Assembly (NCBI GenBank): GCA_036768485.1
Contig: JAVLUZ010000627.1
Location: 186,001 to 250,000 of the forward strand
Reading direction: 5' to 3'
DNA: 64,000 nt
Origin: Mermis nigrescens
Taxonomy: Eukaryota; Nematoda; Enoplea; Mermithida; Mermithidae
The position numbers and the translations under genes are program-made. Positions 44,317 through 55,100 of the stretch are shown here, piece after piece. The notes under the pieces were generated by a model. That model was not told the DNA's origin and ran no database searches. It was given only the letters and a program-made list of their open reading frames with translations. Numbering within the stretch: position 1 is the stretch's first letter; each line of letters opens with the position of its first letter.

Positions 44317-45994
44317 TAGTTAATAGTTAAAAATGCAGTTTTTCACATTAAAACATGCTATATACGATGTTTTAGCCATTTTTCATATTTGGCCTGCAAA
44401 AAGGCTAGACTCTAAATTTAGTGGTCCTAAATTTTGGGATTTCACCCCCCCCTTTGAACTTCCGACCGTGGGAAACTATGATTGGTTAGCTACTTAGTTG
44501 GTTGATTGGCCAATTGGTTGGTTTTGCCTTGTATTTGGTTGGTTGGTTGGTTGGCTGACTGGAGGACTGATTTGGCTAATGTCTAAATGATCTATTCACA
44601 TGTTTTTGTACTTCTATATTGGTTTTGTGAGTTTATCCTTGTTTTTTACAAAAAATTCAGGTGACATTCGCGATCTTGCTAGGGTATACGGAGTTGCCTT
44701 TCTGTGACAGGGGTTGAATCGGGTTGAAGCCATTGTCGAGGTGTGCTAGAATGTAAAGATTAAACCCCTTAATTGAGTTTTCAGAAGTTTGCTGGCAAGC
44801 AAAAAGTAGCTCTTAATACGTAGTACATTCCTGCTGGAGTAAATTTCTTGGGACTCATAACCGGAGTTGTTCGCAGACAAAAAAAGGGGCCAAAGTTGTT
44901 TTTTCACCCCCAGTTTTTCACACCCATTTGAGAACTAATGCGAAATTCAAAAAACAAAAACTGTGTATATGTCTAAAGAATTCTATCCTTAACAATTCTA
45001 CGCAATTGAATGGTATGAGGCATTTACAGAGAGTTGTTTCATGCTGCAGAGAAAAATCACCAAAATTAGCTCTATGTATGTTATAACGTTGCGCCAAAAC
45101 TTTACACGCTCATCACAAACTCAATATTGAGTGTAAACGAAAGAAAGAGCGCTGCATCTTTTTTATTGTCTTTCTTCTAGAAAAACCGCACTTCCCATAT
45201 GTGTCCCGTTGTAGCTGTATGTAGAAGGGGCTCATAAAATTCGCAATCGCTGTGATAAAACATATGAGAAAAACGTGACCAAGTGTATTATAGTGTAGCG
45301 CTATCGCGCTACCTATGATATAAACTACTCACGAATTTTTAAACAAACACATCTTCCGATAGACTCGTACTCGAATGAGTACGCTGGATCGAATAAAATA
45401 TTTTGGTCAGCAGACCTCTAAAAAGCTACAGCCCCTTCTAATAAATCTTTTGAGTTGACCAAACTTTGAAACTCTGCCTTCTTACTGCTTTCAAAATGTT
45501 CGACTGCGCATCCCTTTCTATGGTAATCGATAGATAGGTAGGTATTCATGGCGCTGTTCTGACTCCTTCTATGTATTTTAGGCCGCCTCGTTCGAAAATT
45601 TATGATTTTTCAGTAGCCATTCTAAATGAATTTATGACATTCGGAGTCCATCGCTGGGCCGTCGCGCACCATGTGTAAGAAAATGAATCTGGTTGTACTG
45701 TACTTCATACATGCACATATGGAGGGGTGAGAGGGGCATTACCCTCCGCTGAAGAAGCCTAAAGTTAGGCACTGTCAAGTGATTTGAGCCAAAAAAAGCG
45801 TATATTCAAGCGATTCTGACGTAAAAACAGCCAAAAACATTTACTTCAGTTAGAATTCCTGATCTTACCCCTGCCTGACCCCAAAATCTCGTCGATTTTA
45901 CCCCTCCAGGACCAACCTCACATCGTTCATCTGTGCTGTACTTCCTTATATTTAGCTCGAAGAAAGGCGTACATATAATGCATATATACGCGCA
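44317..45994. other. Unassigned stretch with a short TTGG array and a family D fragment
   Basis: 44475-44565 is a third, short TTGG array preceded by a remnant GGGATTTCACCCCCCCC. 45715-45960 carries family D-like text (GGGGTGAGAGGGGCATTACC). The remainder, including 44600-45700, is AT-rich with no recognisable gene. Confidence 0.45.
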
Positions 45995-46530
45995 CAGGGG
46001 CGGCTTTAAGGGGGGGGGCGCCCTCCCGTACCCATTGGCCCAAAATAGTTGGCGAGACAAAGTAAGGATATGTAATTTGCAATGATTTTTGGCCGCCAGT
46101 AAACATGATTTCTCAAACGTTTCCGGCGCTTCGCGCCGCGTAATACCTATTAATGACTTTTATTCACTTTCTTGGCTACCTGGAAGTCGGTTTTTGATCA
46201 TAAAATGGGTTCTAAAACAATTTCAAGGGCAAAAATACCTATTTCAGCATAAAGTTCTCTATTTTTAAGCATAATTTTTGAAAATTTTCGACGTTCCACA
46301 CTAAAATACAGGAAATGAGCGATAAATCAAGCTTTTAAGCAAACTTTCGCCTGATTTTCATAAATTTGCTGCATTTTGGCAAACGTTTAAAAAATTTATT
46401 GATTTTTTCGCTCAAAATTGTCTAGAATTTCAAAGTTTTTTTTGTAAAAAAATGACCTCTAAAACGCTATTCCGCACGGAAGGGACGAATTTTTTAACCT
46501 TTTTCCGACTGTTTTTGGAAAAGTTGGGGT
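45995..46530 (-). mobile_element. Family E element, reverse-oriented truncated copy
   Basis: Starts CAGGGGCGGCTTTAAGG, then CCCATTGGCCCAAAATAG, a hairpin at 46124-46138, and interior text that is the reverse complement of 38554-40814 (for example CTGTTTTTGGAAAAGTTGG near 46510). The far terminus is missing. Confidence 0.65.
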
Positions 46531-46607
46531 ATTGCCCGTCCTATAATAAGATATGAGATTCGCCGTTGTACATGCATGCATGCACATACGTTGAATAGGT
46601 GGACGGA

Positions 46608-47230
46608 AGACCTGTGGTGGATGTAGTACTTTCGTAAGGGAGGGGGCGGCACCCCATGTTTTTCGAAAACATTCCAAAATAGGTCCGAAAATTTGCCCTT
46701 CACGACCGAAATTGCGTTTTTTTCGGCGTTTACGTTGTTGGCTTTTATTTAAAATCCTTTTTGGCGCAACAATTTATCGAAAAATAATAAAATTTCCGTA
46801 AATTTTGTATGAGAAAAGCTTCAATTTCTTTGACTTTTGCGAAAATACGGCGAGAAGCGCCGAAAATTTTTCAAATTTACGTGGAACGACTTTACTACGT
46901 TCTAAATGCGACTGTATTTCCTGTATTTCCATTTAATGCGGAAGCGTCAAATTTTTTTTAAACTTTATGCTTAAAAATGGACGAAAACTATACTGGAATA
47001 GCTGTTTCTGTTTCGAGAAAGTGTTTTAGGAGTCGTGATAAATGTTTGCTGCTATAAAAACATATTCTTGACGCCATAATATACATTCTAGGCCTTCAAG
47101 AAAAGCAAAGAAATGTCGTCAAAAAGAGTCATTCGGCGCGAAGCGCCGTAAAATGTCGAGAAGATGTGGTCACGGACGGCCAAAAGTCGTCGTAAATTGC
47201 ATGCAGCCGCCCCCCATGAATCCGCCCCTG
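46608..47230 (+). mobile_element. Family E element, forward copy
   Basis: GTGGTGGATGTAGTACTTTCGTAAGGGAGGG, AAATAGGTCCGAAAATTTGC and a hairpin at 47134-47148, ending CATGAATCCGCCCCTG. Together with 45995-46530 it forms an inverted pair. No matching 8-bp duplication found around the pair. Confidence 0.6.
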
Positions 47231-47820
47231 TGGGAGACCCCCACCCTACCTAAAGTTGGTCGGCGTCCCCAGGCCGGAAAATTTCTGATTCCTCCCACAG
47301 ATTTTTTGAAAAAGTTGGGTTTTTGGCCGTTTTCGGCCAAAAATAGGTCATTTACCCTCTCCCAAAATTAGAATAAATTGAATAAATTATATTTGAAAAA
47401 GGGCATACGTATAAACTAGCATTGCAGAAAAGCGTTAGCAGGGTCGTATGTAGGGGAGGTGGGGGCGGCCGACTCCCCCTTTTCCCTCTCCCCTTGGCCG
47501 AAAAAATTCTGGAAGGTAAGAAAATGCACGGAGAGATGGAAAAATTGCGTGTCTCTGACGTAAACTCTCCAAATTTTCTTGACTTCGCGTCAAATGCGAA
47601 GTATATTCGATGCTTTTGGCTTAAGCGAAACCAGAAAATATTAGTAACCATTTGAGTTAGAACAAGTTTTTTCGAAAGCTTCGTATTTTATGATCTTAGT
47701 GGATAGAGCATATCGAAACACGTCGAAAATTGCTGTTTTGGCGGGCTTTCCTGACTAATTTTTCATGATGTAGACCGATTTACTTTGGACCTGCCCTCCC
47801 CCTTGGCCAAGTCCAGGATA
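47231..47820 (+). repeat. Unassigned stretch with dispersed repeat family F, copy 1
   Basis: From about 47440 to 47680: GGGGGCGGCCGACTCCCCC, AAAATGCACGGAGAGATGGAAAAATTG and TTGGCTTAAGCGAAACCAGAAAATA. The same order of blocks occurs at 58165-58400. No coding support; open frames on both strands overlap the repeat. Confidence 0.55.
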
Positions 47821-47828
47821 CGGGCCTG

Positions 47829-47987
47829 CAGGGGCGGATTTAGGGGGTGGAGGAGGGCGGTCGCCCCCCCCATTGGCCAAAAATAGTGCGCAAAATTAAG
47901 GATTTTTGAGCGATTTTCTGGTTAAAACGGCTAATTTTTCCGCCCAAGTCAGGGTTCCCCCTTAGGAAAATCCTGGATCCGCCACTG
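47829..47987 (+). mobile_element. hAT-type MITE family A (copy A1)
   Basis: CAGGGGCGGATTTAGG...CCTGGATCCGCCACTG with flanks CGGGCCTG at 47821-47828 and 47988-47995, an exact 8-bp duplication. Interior: CCCATTGGCCAAAAATAGTG, GCGCAAAATTAAGGATTTTT, CCGCCCAAGTCAGGGTT. Confidence 0.93.
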
Positions 47988-47995
47988 CGGGCCTG

Positions 47996-48961
47996 TATGC
48001 ATGCTACTTTGGTCGAAGTTCACCATTACTTCAGACATTACGGGCTTATTATCATAGTTCGTTGTATTACATTACAAAAGTGCGTCTCGCTTGCGAAATG
48101 AAAATAAAGTTGGCCTCAAGTTCAGTAACATACGTTGAATGGCTTTGGCCGGCTCTAAATTTTGGTTGGGCGGAGGTAGTCGGCCCTTTTTTATAGTGAG
48201 GGATAATTGACCTTCTGTTTTTGACCGAAATAGTAAACAATCCAAAATAACTTCCAAAATACGCAAGTCTTTGTCCAAAAGCCTAGGAGGGGTTAAAAAT
48301 TTTAGCCTGACGAAAATGTGGGGGGGGGGTAAATCGATTTTGCGTGGGATTTCTGGCGGTCAGCTGATCTTTTAAAGTGTCTTTTTCTAGGCCGAAAAAT
48401 GGTGGGTGCGCGTTTGTAACCTCGTTTTATCGGCGTTTATCATTTTTAGAGCATATGAAACATAAAAATATCAAAAATACGGAAGAAACGTCGAACAAAT
48501 TTGACAAAATATAGTCAAAACATGAGTATATGGCGCGAAGCGCCGAAAATTTGACGCTTTGGAGCGAAAAGATAGTTCTAAACGCTTTAAAAACACATTT
48601 TCTACGAATTTTTTGCATATTTTTGGAAACTTTCGAGAAAAATCGCGAATTCTGGGGACGTGAAGAAATTTCCGGAGGGGGGGTGAAAATTCATGGTTTC
48701 ATGTATCATTTCTGTATTTATATATACATATGTACAACTTGTAAAAAATGTTGCCGCACGAGCTACTTTCAAAGTAGGTACAAAACTTATCGATGACCCA
48801 CCGGACCGGTCTGGGTGAAAAAAAACGGAAAAGTTGGCCAAATTTTGAAAAAATTGGACCAAATTTACGGCTAATTTTCAAAATTGAAGCCTCTCTTCGG
48901 AAGGATTTGTAATCCCTAAATAACAAATCAAATAAAGTCATTTCCGACGATTTCTCCTTAG
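47996..48961. other. Sequence upstream of the first recognised PAK exon
   Basis: No exon could be supported here, so the PAK start codon and N-terminus are not located. 48300-48560 contains GGGGGGGGTAAATCG and a GGCGCGAAGCGCCG hairpin (48532), resembling other dispersed repeats. The last bases, TTTCTCCTTAG, form the acceptor of the CRIB exon. Confidence 0.5.
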
Positions 48962-49193
48962 CTTCCAAGCTGAACTTTAAATACATCTTCAAACGGCAAC
49001 CGACGCATCAAAACGATGACGTCAAAGATGGCGCCGACGCTTTTGGCCCGGCGGATAATGATCGAATTTTTTCGGGCGAAATCAGTTCGCCCTACAACGT
49101 CAGCCACAGGGTTCACGTGCACCGTGACCAGAAAACGGGCGAATTTAGCGGCGTGCCTGCGCCCTGGCTCGATATATTATATAAAGAAATTAG
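48962..49193 (+). CDS. PAK exon a: CRIB/p21-binding domain
   Basis: Acceptor TTTCTCCTTAG, donor ATTAG|GTAAAAC; enters with two bases of a codon and leaves with two. Reads a basic segment (KYIFKRQ), then [18 protein letters not shown] followed by [11 protein letters not shown]. This fits the CRIB pattern ISxPxxFxHxxHVG, except that V replaces F and H replaces the final G. It binds GTP-loaded Rac/Cdc42. The window shows no plausible exon immediately before it. Confidence 0.88.
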
Positions 49194-52100
49194 GTAAAAC
49201 TTGGCTAAAATAATTTTTTGTCTTGTTTTTTATTTTTATTTTTTTAATTTTTTTTATTTTTTATTTTTTATCGTTCATGTTCGCTTTTATTTATACTACT
49301 AAAAAATTTGGTAAATTTTTTGTTTGTTTTTGTTATTTATTATTTTTTATTTTTATCGTTCTTGTTCGCTTTTATTTATACTACTTAAAAATTTGGTAAA
49401 ATTTTTTTGTTTATTTTTATTATATTTTTTATTTTTTGTTTTGTGGTATTTTTTATTTATGTAGTACCATTTTCAATTTTTTATACTTTTTTCGTACTTT
49501 TGTATTTTTTTATTTTTTTTAAGTCAAGCCGATTTGAAATCTAATCCGAAGGCCGTCGTTCAGGCCCTAAAGTTCTACGCCACTAGCCTGGTTAAACGAA
49601 AATCCGACTGTAAATATTTGGTGCAGGGCGACGCGGGCCTTCGTCGCGCCGACGACGATGGTAAACAAATTCTTATATCTTTTGGCACCTTGCCAATCTT
49701 TACTTTTTACATCATTTCGCACGTCGAGACCGATATTCGTGCCGTTGCCTTCATTTCGACACTTTCATTGCCTTAATTTTTATTATACTATGTAACACTT
49801 ATTTATAATATGGCACTTTGCCAAATTTGAGGCGATTCCGCGCGCACGTCCTATCTCGGCATTCTACCGACTGCAAGCTTCACTTCCAGAATAAATTCGA
49901 TTAAAAATGTATTTGTTTAAATATGAAAGTTTTCAATTTTGATTTGTTCTTTTTGCTCAATTTTTATACTTCAACCGTACAAACCGCTATTTTCGTACCC
50001 TATTAGCCAAAATCTTATTTTTCAATTTTTCTCATAGTTTCCATCGACGCTCATATTATTTCTCATATTTCTCATTTGCTAGAAACTAGAACATGTTTAA
50101 TCCTTATTCTGATGTTTTAGCAGCGATTTCTATATATCTCTTCAATTGTTTAAATTGCGGTCTAGCTCGTGCTTGCTGTTTCATAAACAGAAGTACTCCT
50201 TCATAACCTGGTTATTTGCCAGTCTGAAATATTAAAACGCGTGTTTTTTATTTACTACCAGTGGGGCTTACTTTTTCACGTTTTAAGTTCTAGTGAAACG
50301 TTATTTTTAATATTATAGATTTAATAATTTTTCAATTTTTTCCAATCTTCCCATTTTTTATTTAATTTGATTTTATTTTGTTTATTTTATTTATTTAAAT
50401 ATTATTTACGCGCGTGTGTTGATATTTGCTGTATTTTGTGTGTGCAAATTATCAGACCTCGAAAGAACGATAATGCGAAGAAGGGATGAAGCTTCTCATT
50501 TTCGCCCGCATTCTTCTCGTTTTCATCTCAGGTGCTTGATTTCTGAAACGCCCTATTTTATATTACCTTATTAAGAATTTCATCAAATTTTTCTCCGCAT
50601 TGGTCGATTTTTAGTGAGAAATTTATCATTTGGCTGGTTGCCAACCGAAAAAGTTCCACTCGCCGCGTTTACGTTCTCTATGATGATTATATATGTAATT
50701 TTAATGATGGGCTGATTATTTTCAGGCACGTACTGGCCATCCTATTTCGGGGGGACCAACGTCAATTTTGGGGTCCAAGCCCAAAAAGGCCAAAAATAGC
50801 ACAAAATAACGTTTAAAAAGTCCGATTTTTCTGAATTTCGGGGGTCCGAACCCCTCCTTCCCATTCCCCCCAGAGATACGTGCCTGATTACTTCATTATC
50901 ACCAGTAGAATTTAAGTGAATAAATCATTCATTCAGAAAAGCCCGAAATAGAATAGATTAACAACCCCCCGAAACGACGAAATGAAAATCAACGTGTATG
51001 TAGCAGGATAGAAAACATTGAGAAAAAGTCATTTTTTCGGATAAGCTCGAGTATACGTGTTCTAGGGGAGGAGCAGGGGCGGATTTAGGGGGAGGCGGCC
51101 GCTCCCCCCATTGGCCCAAAATAGTGCGCAAAATTGATGGATTTTTGAACGATTTTTGGCGATTTTCGATTAAACGGCTAATTTTTCCACCCAAGTCAGG
51201 GTTCCGTCCCCCCCTTAGGGGTACCGACCCCCTATAAGAAAATCCTGGATCCGCCACTGGGGAGGAGTGGCCTGATTCTCAATATGGGCTTAAGCTGCAG
51301 ACCCCAAGAGTTATTGGTTTTTTGTCCAACGAAATTGCCGAAAAGTGCTATTCTAAACGATTTTAGTGATTTTTTGGCTTGAAAGTGTTAATTTTTTGGC
51401 GCTTTATGTACATCTATTAGAGTTTATTTTTTTGTAATCGAATTTTTTTGAATTTTTTCATGTTTTTTTTGGTTATATCGGACAAACGCCGCCAGAAACG
51501 TGAAAAAATAGTGTATTTTACGTTTAATTGCAGTCTTCAAGTTAAAAAAGGCACTTTTGGGAAAAAGATCTTACGCGTTTGGACTCCGGAACTCTCGTAC
51601 TCAACATATAGAAGCTCCATACATGGGCATGGCAAAGGTGGTCAGAGGGTGTGGGGCGAAATCCGGTAACGTTCAGTATAGCAAATTCTGGTCATTGTTT
51701 TTTGTACAAGGTTTCTTTGTACAAGCTCGAAAGGCGGCCCCCAAAAGTCTATGTACATTTTGTTCATGTGAATTTCAGGATATATACATGTTATGATGCG
51801 ATTCACCCTCATTAACAAAATTTGGCCAATTTATTAGTTTTTAGCAATAAAAAATAACAAACTTCTTCAATACGGCGCCAAGCGCCGGAAAATTTTGATA
51901 TCTTCAACCATTTTCACTGAAACTTTCAGCCTTTTTCCGCAGTAAGCTCAAAAACTGTCATGCGGCACTTTTCGTTTTCTCAGAATCGCCCGACAGAGTA
52001 CCTGATTATTCATAAAGTTTGGCGGGGTATACTTCCTCTCGCCCATTCTACCGCCCATATGTGATGAGCTCGATTAGTTTAAATTCAGACGCAGTGTTGC

Positions 52101-55100
52101 CAGGGGCGGATTTAGGGGCGGCCGCCGCCCCCATTGGCCCAAAATAGTGCGCAAAATGGAGCATTTATGAGCGATTTTTAGCGATTTTGGAGTTAAAACG
52201 GCTAATTTTTCCGCCCAAGTCAGGGTTACATCCCCTCTTGGGGTACCGCCCTTCCCTTAGGAAAATCCTGGATCCGCCATCTGAGTGTTGCACTCCAACT
52301 GTGTGCGATCTTTCGGCATATATAAATTGTAAATAAATCTGACGAACGAGGATACTACTCGTAACTATTTTTGAAATTGGTGTAAACTGTAGATTTGATG
52401 TTATTGTAAAGTGAAATTGCTCCGGGCGGTGTCGAATTTACTTAATTTGGGCTGGTATAAAAGGCAGAATCGCGCGTTTGGGTTAATTGTATGAGAAAAT
52501 GAGTGTCGATCGTGTTAAAACTTTTGGATCCGTGAAATTTTGGCTCTGATCACATTTTATTTCGAGTTTGTTTCCTTGTTCTTTACTATCGATCGTATTT
52601 CGAGTAATCATTCAAATATTTATAACCGGTGTTCCTCGTTTTTTGGAAAAATTAGCTATTTCAATTTTGATCAAAAATCGCGCTGTGAGCATTTTTCAGT
52701 CCCTGTTTTTTCGAAATTTTAGCGAAATTTTGGCGTTGATTGTCCGGAAGGTAGCGTTCGGCGATTTTTAGCCGACGGGACATTTCATGCTTCATTTTCG
52801 AAGCAGGCACGTAGCTGTGGGGGGGGATGAAGGGTCCGGACCCCTCCAAAATTCGGAAAAAACCGGAAAAATAGGACTTTTTACACGCTATTTCGTGCTA
52901 TTTTTGGTTTAGACCCCCCAAAATTGGTGTTGGTCCCCCCCCAAAATAGGAGGGCGATAATTTTTTCAAGGCTTCGGGCCGGATTCATAATTTAATGTAC
53001 TTTTTACTCAAAAAGCGCCCAGACATGTCTTAAAATGGTCTAAGTATCAAAATTTCTCGCTACATTGATCAATTTCTATATTTTTTAGTGTCAAAAGCGA
53101 TATAATGCGGTCAAAGTGGACTAAAAATGCTTTAAAAATGCTGCATTATGTACTATTACCTACCATAAAACAGCGTTTTATTGGCAATTTTGACCATTTT
53201 CGACATTTAAACAGCAAAAACAATCGCAAACATTAAATGTACTGGTTTGGATTTCTTTTTGGTTTCTCGGGGGGCGCCTAACCCCCCACGCCCAGGTGTG
53301 GTGCTGACCCCCCATTCCCCCCAGAGACATGTGCCCGCTTTGGTGGCTTCCTCAATACGCTGGGTTCATAATTATACTGTATTGTTTGAAGAAACGTTCC
53401 CCCTGCCAGCGCCACAACCGATTGACAAGTGTTTGTGCCTCGACAACAATGGCGCCATTGGTGCCCCGGACGGGTCCCCCGATCCGTCGATCACTCCCCC
53501 CGAAATTACCGCAATTGGCGCCGAAGCGCGCCTAGACGATCGAGTGATAAGAGAGCGTAGTTTTCACGAAATTTTGCCCGAGCCGCGCCCCCTCAACCAC
53601 CTGAAAAAACCGGATTTGCCCCCCAGGACCGCCTTGGCCGTCGAAAGCCGGCGCCTTTCCAAACCGCCTCCGGTGCCGCCCAAACCCGCGGTGGGTACCT
53701 TTTTATTTTTTATACGCCCGTACGACGAAGACAACTTAAAAAAGAATTAATAATAGAAAAATGACAAGATTAAAATGTATTTATTAAATAAAATTAAAAA
53801 AACAAAGAAATTCGTGCAACGGAAGGACTTTTGTTAAATTAGCATAACAAGAACGAAAGAACGAGCGCTAATATGTAAAGGTCAACAGCGGGACGTGCGC
53901 GCTTGGTTTTTCCTATTCAGAATGTCAAAATTTAAATTTATTGATCGAATTAAAAAAATGAAGGGGTTCAGCAGTGGCGGATCTAGGATTCTTCTAAGGG
54001 GGGCGGTACCCCTAAGGGGGGGCGGAACCCTGATTTGGGCGGAAAAATTAGCCGTTCTAACCCGAAAATAGCTAAAAATCGCTCAAAAATGCTTAATTTT
54101 GCGCACTATTTTAGGCCAATGGGGGGGGGGTGGCGGCCGCCCGCCACCCCCCCCTAAATGCGTCCCTGGGTTCAGAAATATTTGTATACTACTTACGTGT
54201 AAATCTGATTATAATTATACAATTTTGCTATTTTACGTGTTTTTTGTTTTTAATAATAGCATGATGCACGCGCCTTCATATCTGTCTTTCTTTCTTCTTT
54301 TTTCAATATTTGCATGGTTTATTTATTTATTTATTTTTTTATTTTATTTTTTCATTTATTTTTTCATTTTTCTCCTCATTATGTGTTTTTGTTTATTTCT
54401 TTTTGCTTCTTTCTCTTATTGATGACTTCTTACTTCATAATCGATTTGACGCTTATAGGTTAAAATTGGAGCCCGGATTTTAACGATTTTAGTCGAAATT
54501 CTGAATTTTTGTCTATAAATGCATAAATTGTACTAAATGATGGTTTCTTGATAGGCTCAATGCGAATTTTTCACCTACGAAACTAGACAGCGTCATCAGC
54601 TATGATCAGGGGCGGATTTAGGGGACGGGGGGGCGGCCGCCCCCCCCCCATTGGCCCAAAATAGTGCGCAAAATTAAGCATTTTTAGCGATTTTTAGCGA
54701 TTTTCGGGTTATAACGGCCAATTTTTCCGCTCAAGTCAGGCTTCCGCTCCCCCCCCTAGGGGTACCCCCCCCTTAGGAAAATCCTAAATCCGCCACTGGC
54801 TATGATACTGAGATTTGTATGTGCCGATCAATCTGCTGTACTTTTTTACTGCTCTTAATCAGAAGACAATTGGCTTCTTTGAAATTTGTTCATTCTGTCG
54901 CGCGATTGAATTAAGATTTGACACCGGTATTTTTGGCATGGCGCGCGCATCAGTGCAAAAAATGTCAAATTACGTGTAAATTTCCCCATAGTAGCCCAGG
55001 TTACGTGAAATTACGCATAAATGTCAAATTAAGTGGAAATGAAGCTTATTCTGAAACTTCGATTTTAGACGTTTCTCAGTGAGTAGATTTCTGATTAATC

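Larger units (their letters stand above)
49661..53409. other. PAK intron (3.75 kb) loaded with MITEs
   Basis: Contains B2 (50723), A2 (51074), A3 (52101), B3 (52804) and family D text (52970-53250), plus family B and C end fragments at about 53256-53335 (CCCCACGCCCAGGTGTGG and CCCCAGAGACATGTGCCC) only about 75 bp from the next acceptor. 51700-51890 resembles family E units (GTACAAGG, CGGCGCCAAGCGCCG). The stretch 49661-50722 shows no gene or repeat I recognise. Confidence 0.7.

Noticed and set aside
45806..48992. Multiple 60-99-codon frames on both strands
   Set aside because: They lie in family D, E and F repeats and MITE ends, have C/G-run-derived Pro/Gly stretches, and show no domain.
49534..49776. 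Open frame continuing past PAK exon b into the intron
   Set aside because: Past the GTAAAC donor at 49661 the codon composition changes to intron-like, and only splicing there keeps phase with exon c.
54099..54422. 107-codon frame with a Phe/Leu-rich hydrophobic tail
   Set aside because: Covers a MITE end and a T-rich low-complexity intron run; the hydrophobic residues come from TTT/TTA codons.
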